NCBI GenBank assembly: GCA_013368375.1
Contig: JAACJP010000001.1
Location: forward strand, 2,666,001 to 2,730,000
Length of the DNA: 64,000 nucleotides
Reading direction: 5' to 3'
Source: Tricholomella constricta
Taxonomy: Eukaryota > Basidiomycota > Agaricomycetes > Agaricales > Lyophyllaceae
A program made the position numbers and the translations under genes. Within the stretch, counting starts at the first letter, position 1. Each line of letters begins with the position of its first letter. Below are positions 24,201 through 33,419 of this stretch, piece after piece. Under the pieces are notes generated by a model. It was not told the DNA's origin, did no database searches, and worked only from the letters and a program-made list of their open reading frames with translations.

Positions 24201-26268
24201 GTGATGCAGGGACCGTGCCATCAGGGTAGACGAATTCACACCGTAGGAAAGAAAGTCGATGAAATACGTCCGCAAGGAAGGTAGAATGCGGAAAAACAGG
24301 GTGGTCCTTGGGGAATCGAATAAATGTATGCTTCCCAGGACGCCAATCGAATTCAATACGGTGGTCTGTCATTGAGCCAACGGAGAGGAGATTGATAGGG
24401 CACGACGGCGCATGCAAACAATCACGAAGTCGTAAAATAACGACATTCCCATCGGTACAGCAGATGCGAAGACGAACTTCACCACGAGCAAGGGTGGTAA
24501 GCGAGCCACAATTGGCAGTCATGACTGGGGTGGCGGCGGCTGGATTATAAGTCCAGAAAACATCACGTTGATTGAAAATGTGTCCGCTACAACCAGAGTC
24601 AAGAAGGCAATTATATTGCTGCATATGCGTCAAGAACGCAATCGGACCGACGTCAACTTGAAGACCGCTGAGGGGTGTAGGCAAGTAAGCGTCAAAGAAC
24701 ATAGCATTGGTGGACGACGCTACAGATACGCCTGCGAATACAGAGGGAGGAGCGGTATCAAGTAAAGGAGGGTCCGGATCACATGCAGGGAAGGTATTGT
24801 ATTCCTCTTCGACGTCGCCGGGCGTCTCGGGAGCCGGGTCCGGGCCATCAGCAAATAGGGCATGTGGAGTACGCGAGGGAGCACCCCCAGGAGCGGCAGG
24901 ATGGGATCGCCAATTGGAGTTATTGACATTAGGCGGAGGGGCAGCGCGAGGACGCGGGGCAGGAGCCGGAACAGTCCCTTGAGCATTAGAGGTGGACGAA
25001 GGGGGGTTGGAAGGTGGGTTGGCAGGCGTGCGAGCGGGTACATTGGGTTGAATGCGGGGGCGAGGGTAGAGTCGCTGGTAATCGACCTCGACATCGAGTA
25101 AATCCGCGAAGACCGTCGTGTAGCTTGGCAAGGAAGGCACCGGGCCTCGGAGAAGTTTGCGATAGGCGCTAAGTTCGACGAGGTGGTGATTGGTGGGGGG
25201 GAAATGGTCAAGGAATGCAGAGAGACCATCGCGAAGCTCCCAAGGAAAACCAGCCGACTCGAGCTGATTGATTCCGTTGCGCCAGGCCGTGATGTAATCC
25301 AGGATGCGATGCGGACCGTATTGGAGATTACGAAGGCGAGTTTTAATGACTTGAGCGGATGTCCAGTCGCCAATGCCATACAGACTGCGAAGAATAGCAA
25401 AGGTATCGCGAGCAGAGTAACGGTCGCCGAAAAGGTTACCATAACCGGGTAAGCTGCTCTGGATGGAGCCAGAAAGGCGAGAGAGGAGGATGTGCTTCGC
25501 CTGCCCATCCCGGTACCACCAAGTACGCCATGCGTTCAGTTCATCCCTCGTGGAAGTACGTGTGATGGTAGGTGGGTACGTCGGTATCATACCAGGGTCG
25601 AAAGGAGCGCTTGCCGCAGGGACATCGCAGATAAACTTCATCAGGTCCATTCCTTCCATCAGAAGTCGGACAGCTGTCGACCAGGGTCCCCAGTCATGCT
25701 TCCCAGTAAGTAAAGGAATGTGTACAGTATTCGGCATACGGTCATCAGAAGCGTGAGGAACGGAAGGGGAAGGGGAAGGGAAAGCGTTCATGGGAGAGTG
25801 ACCAGGTGGAGCGGTGGCAGTAACAGGGGCAGGAGGTAAATAATAAAGTGGAGGAGGAACACCCCCAGGTTGAGGATGAGAAATGGGAGGCGGTGCAGAA
25901 TAAAACTGAGGGGCAGGGTGGAATGTATGCGTATTATTGGGGGCAGGGTGGAATGTATGCGCGTTATTGTGGGATATATGCGGTAAACTGGGTAAAGAAA
26001 AAGGGTTTGATGCAGAAGGATATACTAACGGCTGGTACGTGGATTGATTCGAAGCGAAATTGTGGGCGTAAGGATTTGGAATCTGTGTATCGGTAATCTG
26101 GGAATGAGGGACAGACTGGGATTCTTCTGGAATCGGAATCGTGTGCTCCTGAGACGGATGCAGAGAGCCAAAAGATAGATGCGAGGCAGTTTGACGAAAG
26201 GACGGAGATTGACGAGATGGAACGCGAGGAAGGGCACGAATCTGATCATGAGGATTTTGGTCCGACAT
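21256..26268 (-). CDS. Copia1 gag-pol polyprotein
   Basis: 1670 residues from ATG 26268 (MSDQNPHDQIRAL). The open frame extends upstream into the LTR, but that part is unlikely to be translated. Order: Pro/His-rich N-terminus; gag-like region with WGPWSTAVRLLMEGMDLMKF; no CCHC zinc knuckle seen; protease CLLDSGCSGHIF; GAG-pre-integrase and HHCC zinc site (WHRRLGHLGHD..HCIPC); integrase DDE core (HIDTCGP, RCDGAKEF, QNGKIER); reverse transcriptase with LLSFDVKTAFLHA and HVDD in place of YVDD; RNase H with GFSDADWASD, SLSSTESEYYAL and RSKHIDIRYHFIRE. No stop or frameshift. Gag and pol are one frame, so how Gag is made in excess is not evident. Confidence 0.95.
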   Translation of the reverse strand: MSDQNPHDQIRALPRVPSRQSPSFRQTASHLSFGSLHPSQEHTIPIPEESQSVPHSQITDTQIPNPYAHNFASNQSTYQPLVYPSASNPFSLPSLPHISHNNAHTFHPAPNNTHTFHPAPQFYSAPPPISHPQPGGVPPPLYYLPPAPVTATAPPGHSPMNAFPSPSPSVPHASDDRMPNTVHIPLLTGKHDWGPWSTAVRLLMEGMDLMKFICDVPAASAPFDPGMIPTYPPTITRTSTRDELNAWRTWWYRDGQAKHILLSRLSGSIQSSLPGYGNLFGDRYSARDTFAILRSLYGIGDWTSAQVIKTRLRNLQYGPHRILDYITAWRNGINQLESAGFPWELRDGLSAFLDHFPPTNHHLVELSAYRKLLRGPVPSLPSYTTVFADLLDVEVDYQRLYPRPRIQPNVPARTPANPPSNPPSSTSNAQGTVPAPAPRPRAAPPPNVNNSNWRSHPAAPGGAPSRTPHALFADGPDPAPETPGDVEEEYNTFPACDPDPPLLDTAPPSVFAGVSVASSTNAMFFDAYLPTPLSGLQVDVGPIAFLTHMQQYNCLLDSGCSGHIFNQRDVFWTYNPAAATPVMTANCGSLTTLARGEVRLRICCTDGNVVILRLRDCLHAPSCPINLLSVGSMTDHRIEFDWRPGKHTFIRFPKDHPVFPHSTFLADVFHRLSFLRCEFVYPDGTVPASQPTAPFLSNDSPLAAPVFERIRETPELWHRRLGHLGHDATRAVLLHDYATGVKWEGKFEHTHCIPCLIGKYPQRPYTHNKHRAKNICELVHIDTCGPFPVATPQKKRYFFSMLDDCSNWGLTDLMGHKSDAFLIYKSAEASWELQSGNPIRAVRCDGAKEFIEGQFAAHLRSRGILQQVTAEYAHQQNGKIERYIRTIEDGAQAMIADARLPPSFLGDAILTYQYLLNRTPTSTLPKNMTPYEAFKATKPDLSHLRVWGCQCFVTIPPELRAKGGPRRFEAIFVGYAEGREGWRVRDLNGRYHFTRDAIFNETTPGHLAPVRGSTFPEPPPLSSYLPSPRPKRSIKHTEKGAAYLESIKPHENRSSSSSSSTHELGNLTAPILQDFVSFASAEDFITPDSNSSLTDFESDALRDFCMGAVGNDSKFYSTRNLNLHKAPESQREAYSRPDADIWRAAERRELDSLMEKGVFEETTLPKGRNAIGLVWVYAYKRNPDGSIIKGKEKARLCAQGFSQRPDDFGETYAPVAKLTSIRIVLAFANHNGLYLLSFDVKTAFLHALVSTLIFTRQIPGYPLPHRSSVYRLLRALYGLRQSAYEFYMLLWGILISLGLVRCEVDHGVFFGRWSSPPSSEIPMPEDGSDLVLVVPVHVDDGLVATNSLPLYHWFIKEICKHLEVVDMGTAELYLGIRITRDLDSRTLRLSQKSYIVDLLQTWKMDECSPLSAPLRAKLASIPPAPPNACPDISDDDLKNTYQRLVGSLIYLAVCTRPDIAYAAMALGKYNSNPSRAHMLAAKGVLRYLKGTMDLSLVYGVPPMSSSDGLRGFVNHGCGFSDADWASDESDRKSISGYCFFYVNALVSWSAVGQRTVSLSSTESEYYALSHAMKEALWLRLFLSLLSLPVPKPFPILCDNQGAGCIASSSATTSRSKHIDIRYHFIREHIRTGDFSTVWISTQEMTADIMTKPLVAELFLRHRKALGLLPP

Positions 26269-26323
26269 AGTAGAGGCGAGTTGCGGTTCCTTCAGTACTA
26301 GAAAGCGCAGATAAGAGTCAAGC

Positions 26324-26336
26324 GGGGCCCATAACC
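26324..26336 (-). other. Copia1 primer-binding site (internal tRNA-iMet type)
   Basis: Directly after the 5' LTR the element sense reads GGTTATGGGCCCC. This is complementary to an initiator-tRNA anticodon stem-loop (CAU anticodon read as ATG), as in Drosophila copia, which uses a half-tRNA primer. Copia2 has the same site at 50452. Confidence 0.75.
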
Positions 26337-26479
26337 TGTTAGCTAGAGCGTAGAGTACGAAGCTCAGTGACGAGAATGTAGTGGTAAACAACTGATGTAT
26401 TGCAGTGATGAGGACGCGACTACGTGTACGAATCACGTGCTATGGGCGTGACGGTGATGAATATATACGGAGTCCAACA
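26337..26479 (-). repeat. Copia1 5' LTR
   Basis: 143 bp, TGTT...AACA, followed by CTTAC (26480-26484). Confidence 0.95.
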
Positions 26480-26669
26480 CTTACTGCCTGAGCGAAATGT
26501 TTCATATCATCAACAAGCATTTCAATTCGGAAAGGAAATTATAACGACATATGAATCAGCTCAAGATCTGGCTGGATTGACCATTGCAAGCATGAAAGGA
26601 TGATATTGACCACAAAATAAAACAATCTACGACAATGTGTCACGAAACAAAAGACTATTGAGTGGCCTG

Positions 26670-28162
26670 TCAAGCCTCGCGCTGGGCGCGTTGCTCACGG
26701 AGTTTGTTTAATGAAGCACGCGAACCTGCCATCGCTGCTGCGCGGACAGGGAATATTTGTCTGATGGTCATTGATCAGATTGTGTGCACCGTGAGATAGT
26801 CGAACGACTTACTTGTTCCACCATTTGAAGAGGCTTTGGATGCGGTGCTCGGCCTGTGGTCCACTCGTATCCTCGAAAAAGTCAATAATAAAATTGTACA
26901 TGAGCTCGTAGCTCAAGTTGTTAAAAGTCGACTTCCAATGGGGCGCATCCGTCAACGACACATAAGCAATAGAGCGTGGGGTGACCGCATTCAGGTTCAG
27001 CTTCTGAGCGACACTGTATTTGGTGGCCTTCGGCGAGGAGGTAGATCTGGATGGGGCAGTGTTCTCATCACTGTCGGCATCATCAATAACACGGTTCGCA
27101 GATGATGGCGACGTGAAGACAAGCGAGTATGCCTGATGTAGACCATCAGTGAATTATTGCATGAAAATGGAATAAACATACTTTGACGAGCAGAGATCCG
27201 CGAAGAAATCCTTCCTCTACATTCAGAGCATCACCTTTGCCACCCTTGTAGAAGCAGCGGATGAAGTAACTGCTCGACATGTCAAACCCTTCCTCACCGG
27301 CACGAAGTTTGGCACGAATTCTGAAAATAGATAAATAAGAAAATGAATATTAAAACATCCTGTATACGCACTCAATATCGTCCCAGTCAAACTCAATAGG
27401 GCACAGGAGTCCACCAGTTGTGTCGTGTTGGAGGCCTCTATTGACACGGTCTTCGGGATTGAGAGGTGGTTTGGTGGATGGCCGCTTATTCAGCCAGTTT
27501 GCAAGCGCCTTCTTCATCGTGCTGATGTCGTCACTTCGTGCATCGTTGGCACCACGCGTAAGCTGTTATGGTGAGGTTAGACACGTAAAAGCTATATGAA
27601 AATGACGAGACATACCATTGTGAAGTACGAGGCTAGAGCAGCCCCATCAGTATTAAGCAAGTTCCTCTCGAATGCCGGAATCATGAGGACCAGCTGTTTG
27701 TAAGCTTCGAAAATGCGGTCACGGCTGACATGTACCAATCAGTGATGATAAAGAATGTCTGACAAAAATAAAATCATACTTGCGTTGTGAATCAGATGCA
27801 AGCTCGGTGGTGGCACCGGTGGACTCTTCACTATCGTCATCTTCCTCCTCAGCACGGCGGTCAGCTTCGTTTACCAGGGAAGTTAAGTCCTGAAAAAGGC
27901 TGACAGCCCTGCGGATTCCACGTCCTAAGGTGACGGTGGACGTTCTTGTAGGAGTAGGGAATTGGTGAGAGAATGATAGACAGTAATGTATGGTCACGTA
28001 CAGCCGTTTGTTGGTTCCAAGAGAGACTGAGCCGTGCAGCTGAGCAATGGTGCGCTTGAGACGTAAAATTTCAGCTGCTTGATCTTCAACGGAAGTTGTT
28101 GCAGAGGTGAGAGGGAGGATAGAAGCATTGGACGGCGTGGTTGCGGTGTTAAAAGCAGACAT
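26670..28162 (-). CDS. DUF6698-type accessory protein of Plavaka element
   Basis: Several short-intron exons from ATG 28162 to a stop at 26670-26672. Start MSAFNTATTPSNAS, then a probable coiled coil (VEDQAAEILRLKRTIAQLHG), an acidic stretch (DRRAEEEDDDSEES), and the conserved core: RDRIFEAYKQLVLMIPAFE, LTRGANDARSDDISTMKKAL, PIEFDWDDIE, EEGFDMSSSYFIRCFYKGG and FFEDTSGPQAEHRIQSLFKW with WWN, ending QIFPVRAAAMAGS and a basic helix. Proteins with this core, which I assign to DUF6698 from memory, occur beside Plavaka transposases in basidiomycetes; the role is unknown, perhaps DNA binding or regulation of transposition. It is divergent from the transposase gene. All junctions I tested keep the frame. 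Confidence 0.75.
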
Positions 28163-28920
28163 GGCAAAGAAAATGTGTAAATTCACGATGCCACTCAACC
28201 AGAAACAATTGACCCACTATTTATATTGTTTTGTACCATGCAGAAATGTTGGAGCAGCAGACTTGATTTGAAAAAGTCAAAGTGGTACGACCTTGCGAGA
28301 TGCGCGTGAGCTGAAATTGCCTTGAATATACCTGTGGGCCTGAAAAATTAGATGTATGTGTCTTAGGAGGTACAAAAAATACTCTAACCATTCTGGTTAA
28401 AGCTAAAGTGGATGCCGGTCTTCGTATGGTGATATGCGCGACAATTTCCAACTAGCAAATGAGAGGCACATCAAGCTGAGATGAGCATGTATTTTTACGG
28501 CGGCAGCACTGGCCAGGCAAAACTGGATGCACCAGTCCGAAGGTACAAATGAGGTACAGAAGGCAGAGAAAGCGACTTGGTCCAAAAAGCAGGGTGGAAA
28601 TGGTGGTCGAACAGGAGAGAGATTCTGGAGATGGGAATATTGCGTGTCGAAAATATTCAACTGTGTTTGTGCCTGCTTGACCGCCAAGTCAACTCTTGCA
28701 ATTTCGACCAAGTCCACCATGCCCGACCACAGGAGTAGCTCCGTTCTAGGTGATGGCAATCTACGGTACAAGACCAGGCCTCATAAAATAAAATGGTTTA
28801 CCAACTGACCCAGTTTTACTGTGACACCGACCGTCTGGCTTTTTACCTGCATGCACAATGCACTTGCGTCACCTTACCCTGCTTATCGCTGCTCTGTCCT
28901 TGACTAGTCTCTATTCTGTC
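28163..28920. promoter_or_regulatory. Divergent spacer DUF6698/transposase
   Basis: 758 bp between two start codons inside the Plavaka element. It should hold both promoters. No specific box could be assigned, and the open frames on either strand look random. Confidence 0.4.
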
Positions 28921-30652
28921 ATGAAGTTTCGATGCGAGGGAAATGTCTGTGAATTTCAAGCATCAACCATTGCTGGTCATACGAATCATCGAAAAACATG
29001 TCTTCCTTGGCGCATCTCGCAGGACCAGCAGAGCCTTCGCCGACGTGAGAGGGCAGCAGCTCAAAGCATGAAGAAAGCATCGAAAATGAAGAAAAAAAGA
29101 CCAAAGGTGTGTTTCAAAATTTATACTGTTAATATCATCACTCAAGCGTTTCAGGGTGCACCGGATGAGTACACTGCAGAGCCTGTCACCATGGGCGAGC
29201 CATCTATCGCATATCTGCGATCTCCGTCTCCTTTCTTACCTCCTCCAGCATCTCCATCACCACCACCTCCACCACTACCTGCTTTGACCCAATCAGGACG
29301 CCCCCGACGAAACTACACCTTGCCCAAACGATTTCAAGATGTCCTTCCAGCCCTTCCTGACCCACCACCCAGCGATGAGCCTGATCCTCCAGAGCCATCC
29401 CTACCACGCGTTAGACTTATTGTCCGTGATCGTCTTCTTTCTGCCTTAAATATATTTGGCCTCTGGCGCGACTATCCCCACCGCCCATCATTTGTCCCTG
29501 ACAGCTCTGTTTCAGTGGCCGATCTTGCAAACAAAGGCCTCTCGTTTACAGATGCTCCTCAAGCGTCGCTTTTCAGTGTGTTTTCTCACAAACCCCCATG
29601 GCCTTTCCGTAACATGTCTATCTATCGCCTCATGACTTTCTTCAACTCTGGAAGCGTCACGAAGTCTGCAGAGGAAGCCAACCGCTTGGTTGAGGATGTA
29701 TTGCTGGCTCCAGATTTCACCAATGAAGATCTTCGAGCTTTCAATGCTCATCGAGAGAATCAACGGCTTGACGATGCCATCAGCGATCCCGAAAGCTCCC
29801 CCTTCCTTCGAGAATTCTCATCACATTCAATAAACATTGATGTTCCGTCAGGCAGGAAGGACGTTTCGCCTTCAAAATTTTTGGTCCCAGGCCTACTCTA
29901 CCGGAAAATCACATCTGTCATCGAAGCGGCTTTTCGGGACCCTCTTGCCCACCACTACCATTTATCTCCTTTCAAGCTTTTTCACCGGTCGCCAGTCTCG
30001 GGCAAGGAGGAGCGCGTCATGGGAGAGGTATATACATCGGATGCCTTCATCGCCGAGCACGATCACGTCCAACTACGATCTCCAGTATCTCCCAACGATC
30101 CGAATTGCAAACGAGAGAAAGTTATCGCGGCAATCATGTTTTCATCCGACGGCACTCACCTTACAAATTTTGGTATGGCGAAGGCGTGGCCAATCTATTT
30201 AATGCTCGGCAACCTTTCCAAGTACTTCCGTGGTCTACCAAACTCGGGAGCAATGCATCACCTAGCCTATATACCTTCGGTAAGATGTTCCTCGTTACAC
30301 ATATGTTCTTTGTACTGATGTCTCGTCCATTAGTTGCCAGATTCTTTTCAAGACTTCGCGTCTACGGTCCATGAGAAATGGAGGACACAGAAGAAGAATA
30401 TATTGACACACTGCAGGAGAGAGCTCATGCATGCCGTCTGGGACTTCCTTCTTGATGACGATTTTGTTCATGCCTACAAATATGGCATGGTAATTATGTG
30501 TCTCGACGGCATCGAGCGTCGAGTCTATCCGCGGCTATTTACATATTCAGCTGATTACCCCGAAAAGTAAGTCAAATATCCGGTGGACGTAGATTGCCTA
30601 CTAACCTGTACATTCAGGGTGCTCTTAGCCACTATAAGAGACAAGGGCCTGT
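28921..30652 (+). pseudogene. Plavaka-type transposase, 5' part (split by Gypsy)
   Basis: Likely ATG 28921 (MKFRCEGNVCEFQ), since the N-terminus then forms the C..C..H..H..C finger usual in this family; an upstream ATG at 28858 is in frame. Exons 28921-29106, 29155-30279, 30334-30567 and 30617 onward. Parts: basic linker, Pro-rich region (PPPPPLPALTQSGRPRR), SPFKLFHRS, a target-site-like SSDGTHLTNFGMAKAWPIYL and LSKYFRGLPNSGAMHHLAYI, then VHEKWR and CLDGIERRVYPRLFTYSADY. The family belongs to the CACTA-like group with an RNase H-fold core. Reading stops at 30652 where the Gypsy element enters within a codon. The remainder is at 41131-43678. Confidence 0.88.
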
Positions 30653-30998
30653 TGTTAGGACCTGTGTAGCACGCCGGTTACAGAGTTATTCTGGAACCAC
30701 CGAAGCGGACAGGCCTGACGTCCGTCAAGGAAGACGGCCTACGAAGGAGTATTCGGAGGTCGTGAGCGTTGACGGAGGTGTTCACCGGGGCTGATTCGAA
30801 CGAACGAGCTCAAGTGATACGGGTGTGAAGCCAAATAGATTGAGAGAGAGAGAGAGAAACGAGAACGAGAATCGAGAACTAGTCTTAACAATAGGTAATA
30901 TCGAGGTAAGGAGTCTGAAAAGAAGTGGTGCCATCATATATACGGTGGGCGTGCGTGGGAAAGCGTAAGTGATTGCGAGTTTAGGGGCGGTCGTGACA
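30653..30998 (-). repeat. Gypsy 3' LTR
   Basis: 346 bp, TGTTAGGACC...GGTCGTGACA on the plus strand. Contains a GA microsatellite (about 30841-30858) and a TATATA stretch near 30937-30943. Confidence 0.95.
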
Positions 30999-31011
30999 TT
31001 ACCCCCTTCTC
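30999..31011 (-). other. Gypsy polypurine tract
   Basis: Element sense GAGAAGGGGGTAA directly before the 3' LTR, the expected primer for plus-strand DNA synthesis. Confidence 0.7.
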
Positions 31012-31097
31012 AAGCGTCGAGCCACTGAGACGCAGAAAAAGAAATGTTCGAATACGGGGAGTGTGGCGGTTATTCTCCTTTCTGGGTCGCGCGCGGT

Positions 31098-31114
31098 CAC
31101 GTGAGGGGCACGTG
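31098..31114 (+). promoter_or_regulatory. Two E-boxes before the antisense gene
   Basis: CACGTG at 31098-31103 and 31109-31114, spaced by 5 bp, about 110 bp before the ATG of the antisense gene. They are candidate bHLH (Cbf1/Pho4-like) sites and may form a promoter for that gene. Function inferred from motif only. Confidence 0.4.
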
Positions 31115-31220
31115 TCGGTCTCGGTTGTAGGTCCTTGTGGGTGTTTTTGAGGATCTCGGAGATCGAAAGAGAAAAAACTTAGGTTGTTTGTTCCTCCTCC
31201 ATCTTCTCTTCGTCCTGCTC

Positions 31221-33201
31221 ATGTCGTCCTTCAATCTCGATATCGCGGCCCCCGCCTCCGTTGACCCTAGCACGATTTTGCGCGATTCCGAGTTGGCGCA
31301 GCTGTCCGTCGAAGATCGGGCGCGTGTGGCGTTCCTTGGCGTACCCCGACCCGTTTCCCCGACATCCTCTCTTCCTGGGATCGTCACACTTGTCGATGGG
31401 AGTGTCGGGGCGGTCCCCGAATCTTCTCCCGCACCTCCCTCAATTCCCGATCATCGGCTGGTCATCCGTCTGCCGGTTCGATCTCGACAGATCCGGCGTC
31501 CTCGTTCCTCCACTCCAGAGGTTGAGTTCGAACCGGCCAGCGATCCTGTGTCACGTCCGGCGGCGACTTCGTTGTCCTGGGGGTCCCTTTTGACGGATGA
31601 GCTGTTGGCGGAGATCCTGCGTACCGCTGTGCGGGTTCCCCCTTCCTTGGCGTGGTGTGAGACGCATGCACCGGTAAGTGTTGCCCTTTTTCTGCGATCG
31701 ATTGTTGATTCCATTTTGGGGTCTTCGTTAGTGTGATCGTTGTCGGGAGCGTCGGCTGTCCTGTCGATTTCAGGAGGTCCGTCTTCGCGGGACCCTGCCC
31801 TGTGTCGACTGCCGTGCGGCGCACTCCCTGTGTTCGCTTTCGTTGGAGCATGGCCTAGAAGTGGCCGCTAGGCAGTTGGGGATTCCCTTGGCGTGGTTGC
31901 GCTCTCGTGCGGAAGGCTTTGCTTTCTCTCGCACTGGCGTTGCGATGTCCTTTACCAGTATCCGTCGCGCCTTGCGTTTACCGCTCCCCCCTCCTCTTCC
32001 TGTTGTTTCCACATCCCCTGAAGGGTCCGGTGTTGTTCCTCCTCCTCGTGCTCCCCCGCCTCGCGCCTTTTTTCGCGGTACGCGAGGCCAGGGTCGAAAG
32101 TCTGTGCCTGTTGGCCGTAGGGGTGCGCGCTTGTCCGTTCAGGAGGTGCGCTCTTCGCCTATCCCTGGCCCTTCTCCCTCCTCCTCCCGCAATAGTTCGG
32201 TTTCGCTTGTCCCCGTTCGTCGTTCTGGGCCCATTGTGCGCACCGAGTCTCCGGATTCCCCCATCGCCGGCCCTTCGGAGCCTCTCTTTTTAAAAGGGTC
32301 ATCCTCCTCAGGCTCTTCTTCACCGGTTTTGCCCTCTTCCCCCCCCGCCATGTTGATTTCGACCCCCCCTGCTGCTCCGGTTCCCTCCCCTCCCTCGTCT
32401 GAGGAGTACCTCCGTCTTCAACGTCTCTATGACCAGGAGGTCGCGCGCGCGCAGGCCCTCTCTGTTCAAGTCGAGCTTCTCCGGGTCGAGGGTCAACGTG
32501 CCAAGTCCCATCTTCGTGGCGTATTGGCCGACTTCACCGATGAACGTGAGCGTTTCCTTCATCTGCAGGCGCAGACTTCGGAGGTCGTAGACGTCGATCG
32601 TGACGCGGAGGTTGAGGATCTTCGGATGGAGGTGTCGGTTCTTCAGGATGAGGTTGCTGGTTTGCAGGGGCACGTTGTCCACCTTCAGGAGGTTAGGGAT
32701 CATTGGCGTGGTCACGCCTTGGACCTCCGTACTCGCGTTGACGGTGAGTTTCGATTCCCTTCATTTTCTCCTTCTTGTTTCTAAGACTTTTTCGTAGCCC
32801 TCGACCTTGCGCGTACCGCCTTCGCGTCCGATATGTATATCGCGGATGGTGCTTTGCGTCGCGCCCTCGTCGAGTTGGAGGCGTCGCCAGTCCGAAGTAT
32901 CATCGATGGCGCCCACAAGATTCTTGAGCGGCACTCGCTCTTGGAGCTGTTCCGCCCCCCCGTCGATCCCGAGTCGCCGTTCCCCGCGTTCGAGCATTTC
33001 CTTGCTCTTCATCGCCCTTCTCTTACTCGCGAAGGTGCCTTGGCGGAGTTCGTATCTCAGTCTCAGTTGATCGCCGACGACGAGCAGGACATTGCGTCGA
33101 TGCGTCCCCTGGAGATAGGGTTGGTTGGGGAGGTGGGGGGTGATCGTGAGGGCGGTTCTTCTTCCAGTGCGGGTCCCTCTAAGCGTCGTCGCATCGAGTA
33201 G
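31221..33201 (+). CDS. Antisense gene inside Gypsy: Zn2Cys6-like, coiled-coil protein
   Basis: Runs opposite to gag-pol between pol and the 3' LTR. Three exons, 31221-31673, 31732-32743 and 32798-33201, add up to 623 codons with the frame kept; introns are 58 and 54 bp. Product 622 residues: ~150-residue N-terminus (MSSFNLDIAAP), then right after the first junction CDRCRERRLSC, twelve residues, CVDCRAAHSLC: spacing C-x2-C-x6-C-x12-C-x2-C-x6-C as in Zn2Cys6 clusters, though not near the N-terminus. A Pro/Ser-rich linker follows, then a long coiled coil (about residues 360-490) and a basic end (GPSKRRRIE). Function unknown; perhaps transcriptional control of the element. Introns persist because they lie on the strand opposite to the genomic RNA. 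Host origin or ancient element gene: undecided. Confidence 0.7.
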
Positions 33202-33419
33202 TCGGTCCCTTCTGCAGCGTCTTGGCCTGCGTTTATTTTTTGCTGAATATTTACAGTCCGGAGTTCGTTCGTTTGTTTTTCTTTTTTTTTCTTGATATTT
33301 TTTCTTTGTGTGATATTGTTGCGCTGGTGGTTGAATACGTATAGTAGAGTTTAGTCTTGGGAAAATTTGCATAATTTTCGTGATGTGTTGGTGTGCGTGA
33401 GTGTTCGTCGAGTGTCTTT
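33202..33419. other. Spacer between converging antisense gene and pol
   Basis: About 218 bp, T-rich on the plus strand. Probably holds both 3' ends. No gene. Confidence 0.4.

Larger units (their letters stand above)
21073..26479 (-). mobile_element. Complete Ty1/Copia retrotransposon, Copia1
   Basis: 5407 bp, minus orientation. Two LTRs of 143 bp appear identical (TGTT...AACA) and are flanked by the 5 bp direct repeat CTTAC (21068-21072 and 26480-26484). One uninterrupted gag-pol frame. A GATGGGGGTG-type polypurine stretch (element sense) lies just inside the 3' LTR, next to 21216. Identical LTRs mean a recent insertion, and the element may be active. It lies in the left subterminal part of the Plavaka transposon. 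Confidence 0.95.

Noticed and set aside
21256..26436. Start of the Copia1 polyprotein at 26436
   Set aside because: That codon lies inside the LTR, upstream of the primer-binding site; the ATG at 26268 fits the gag start better.
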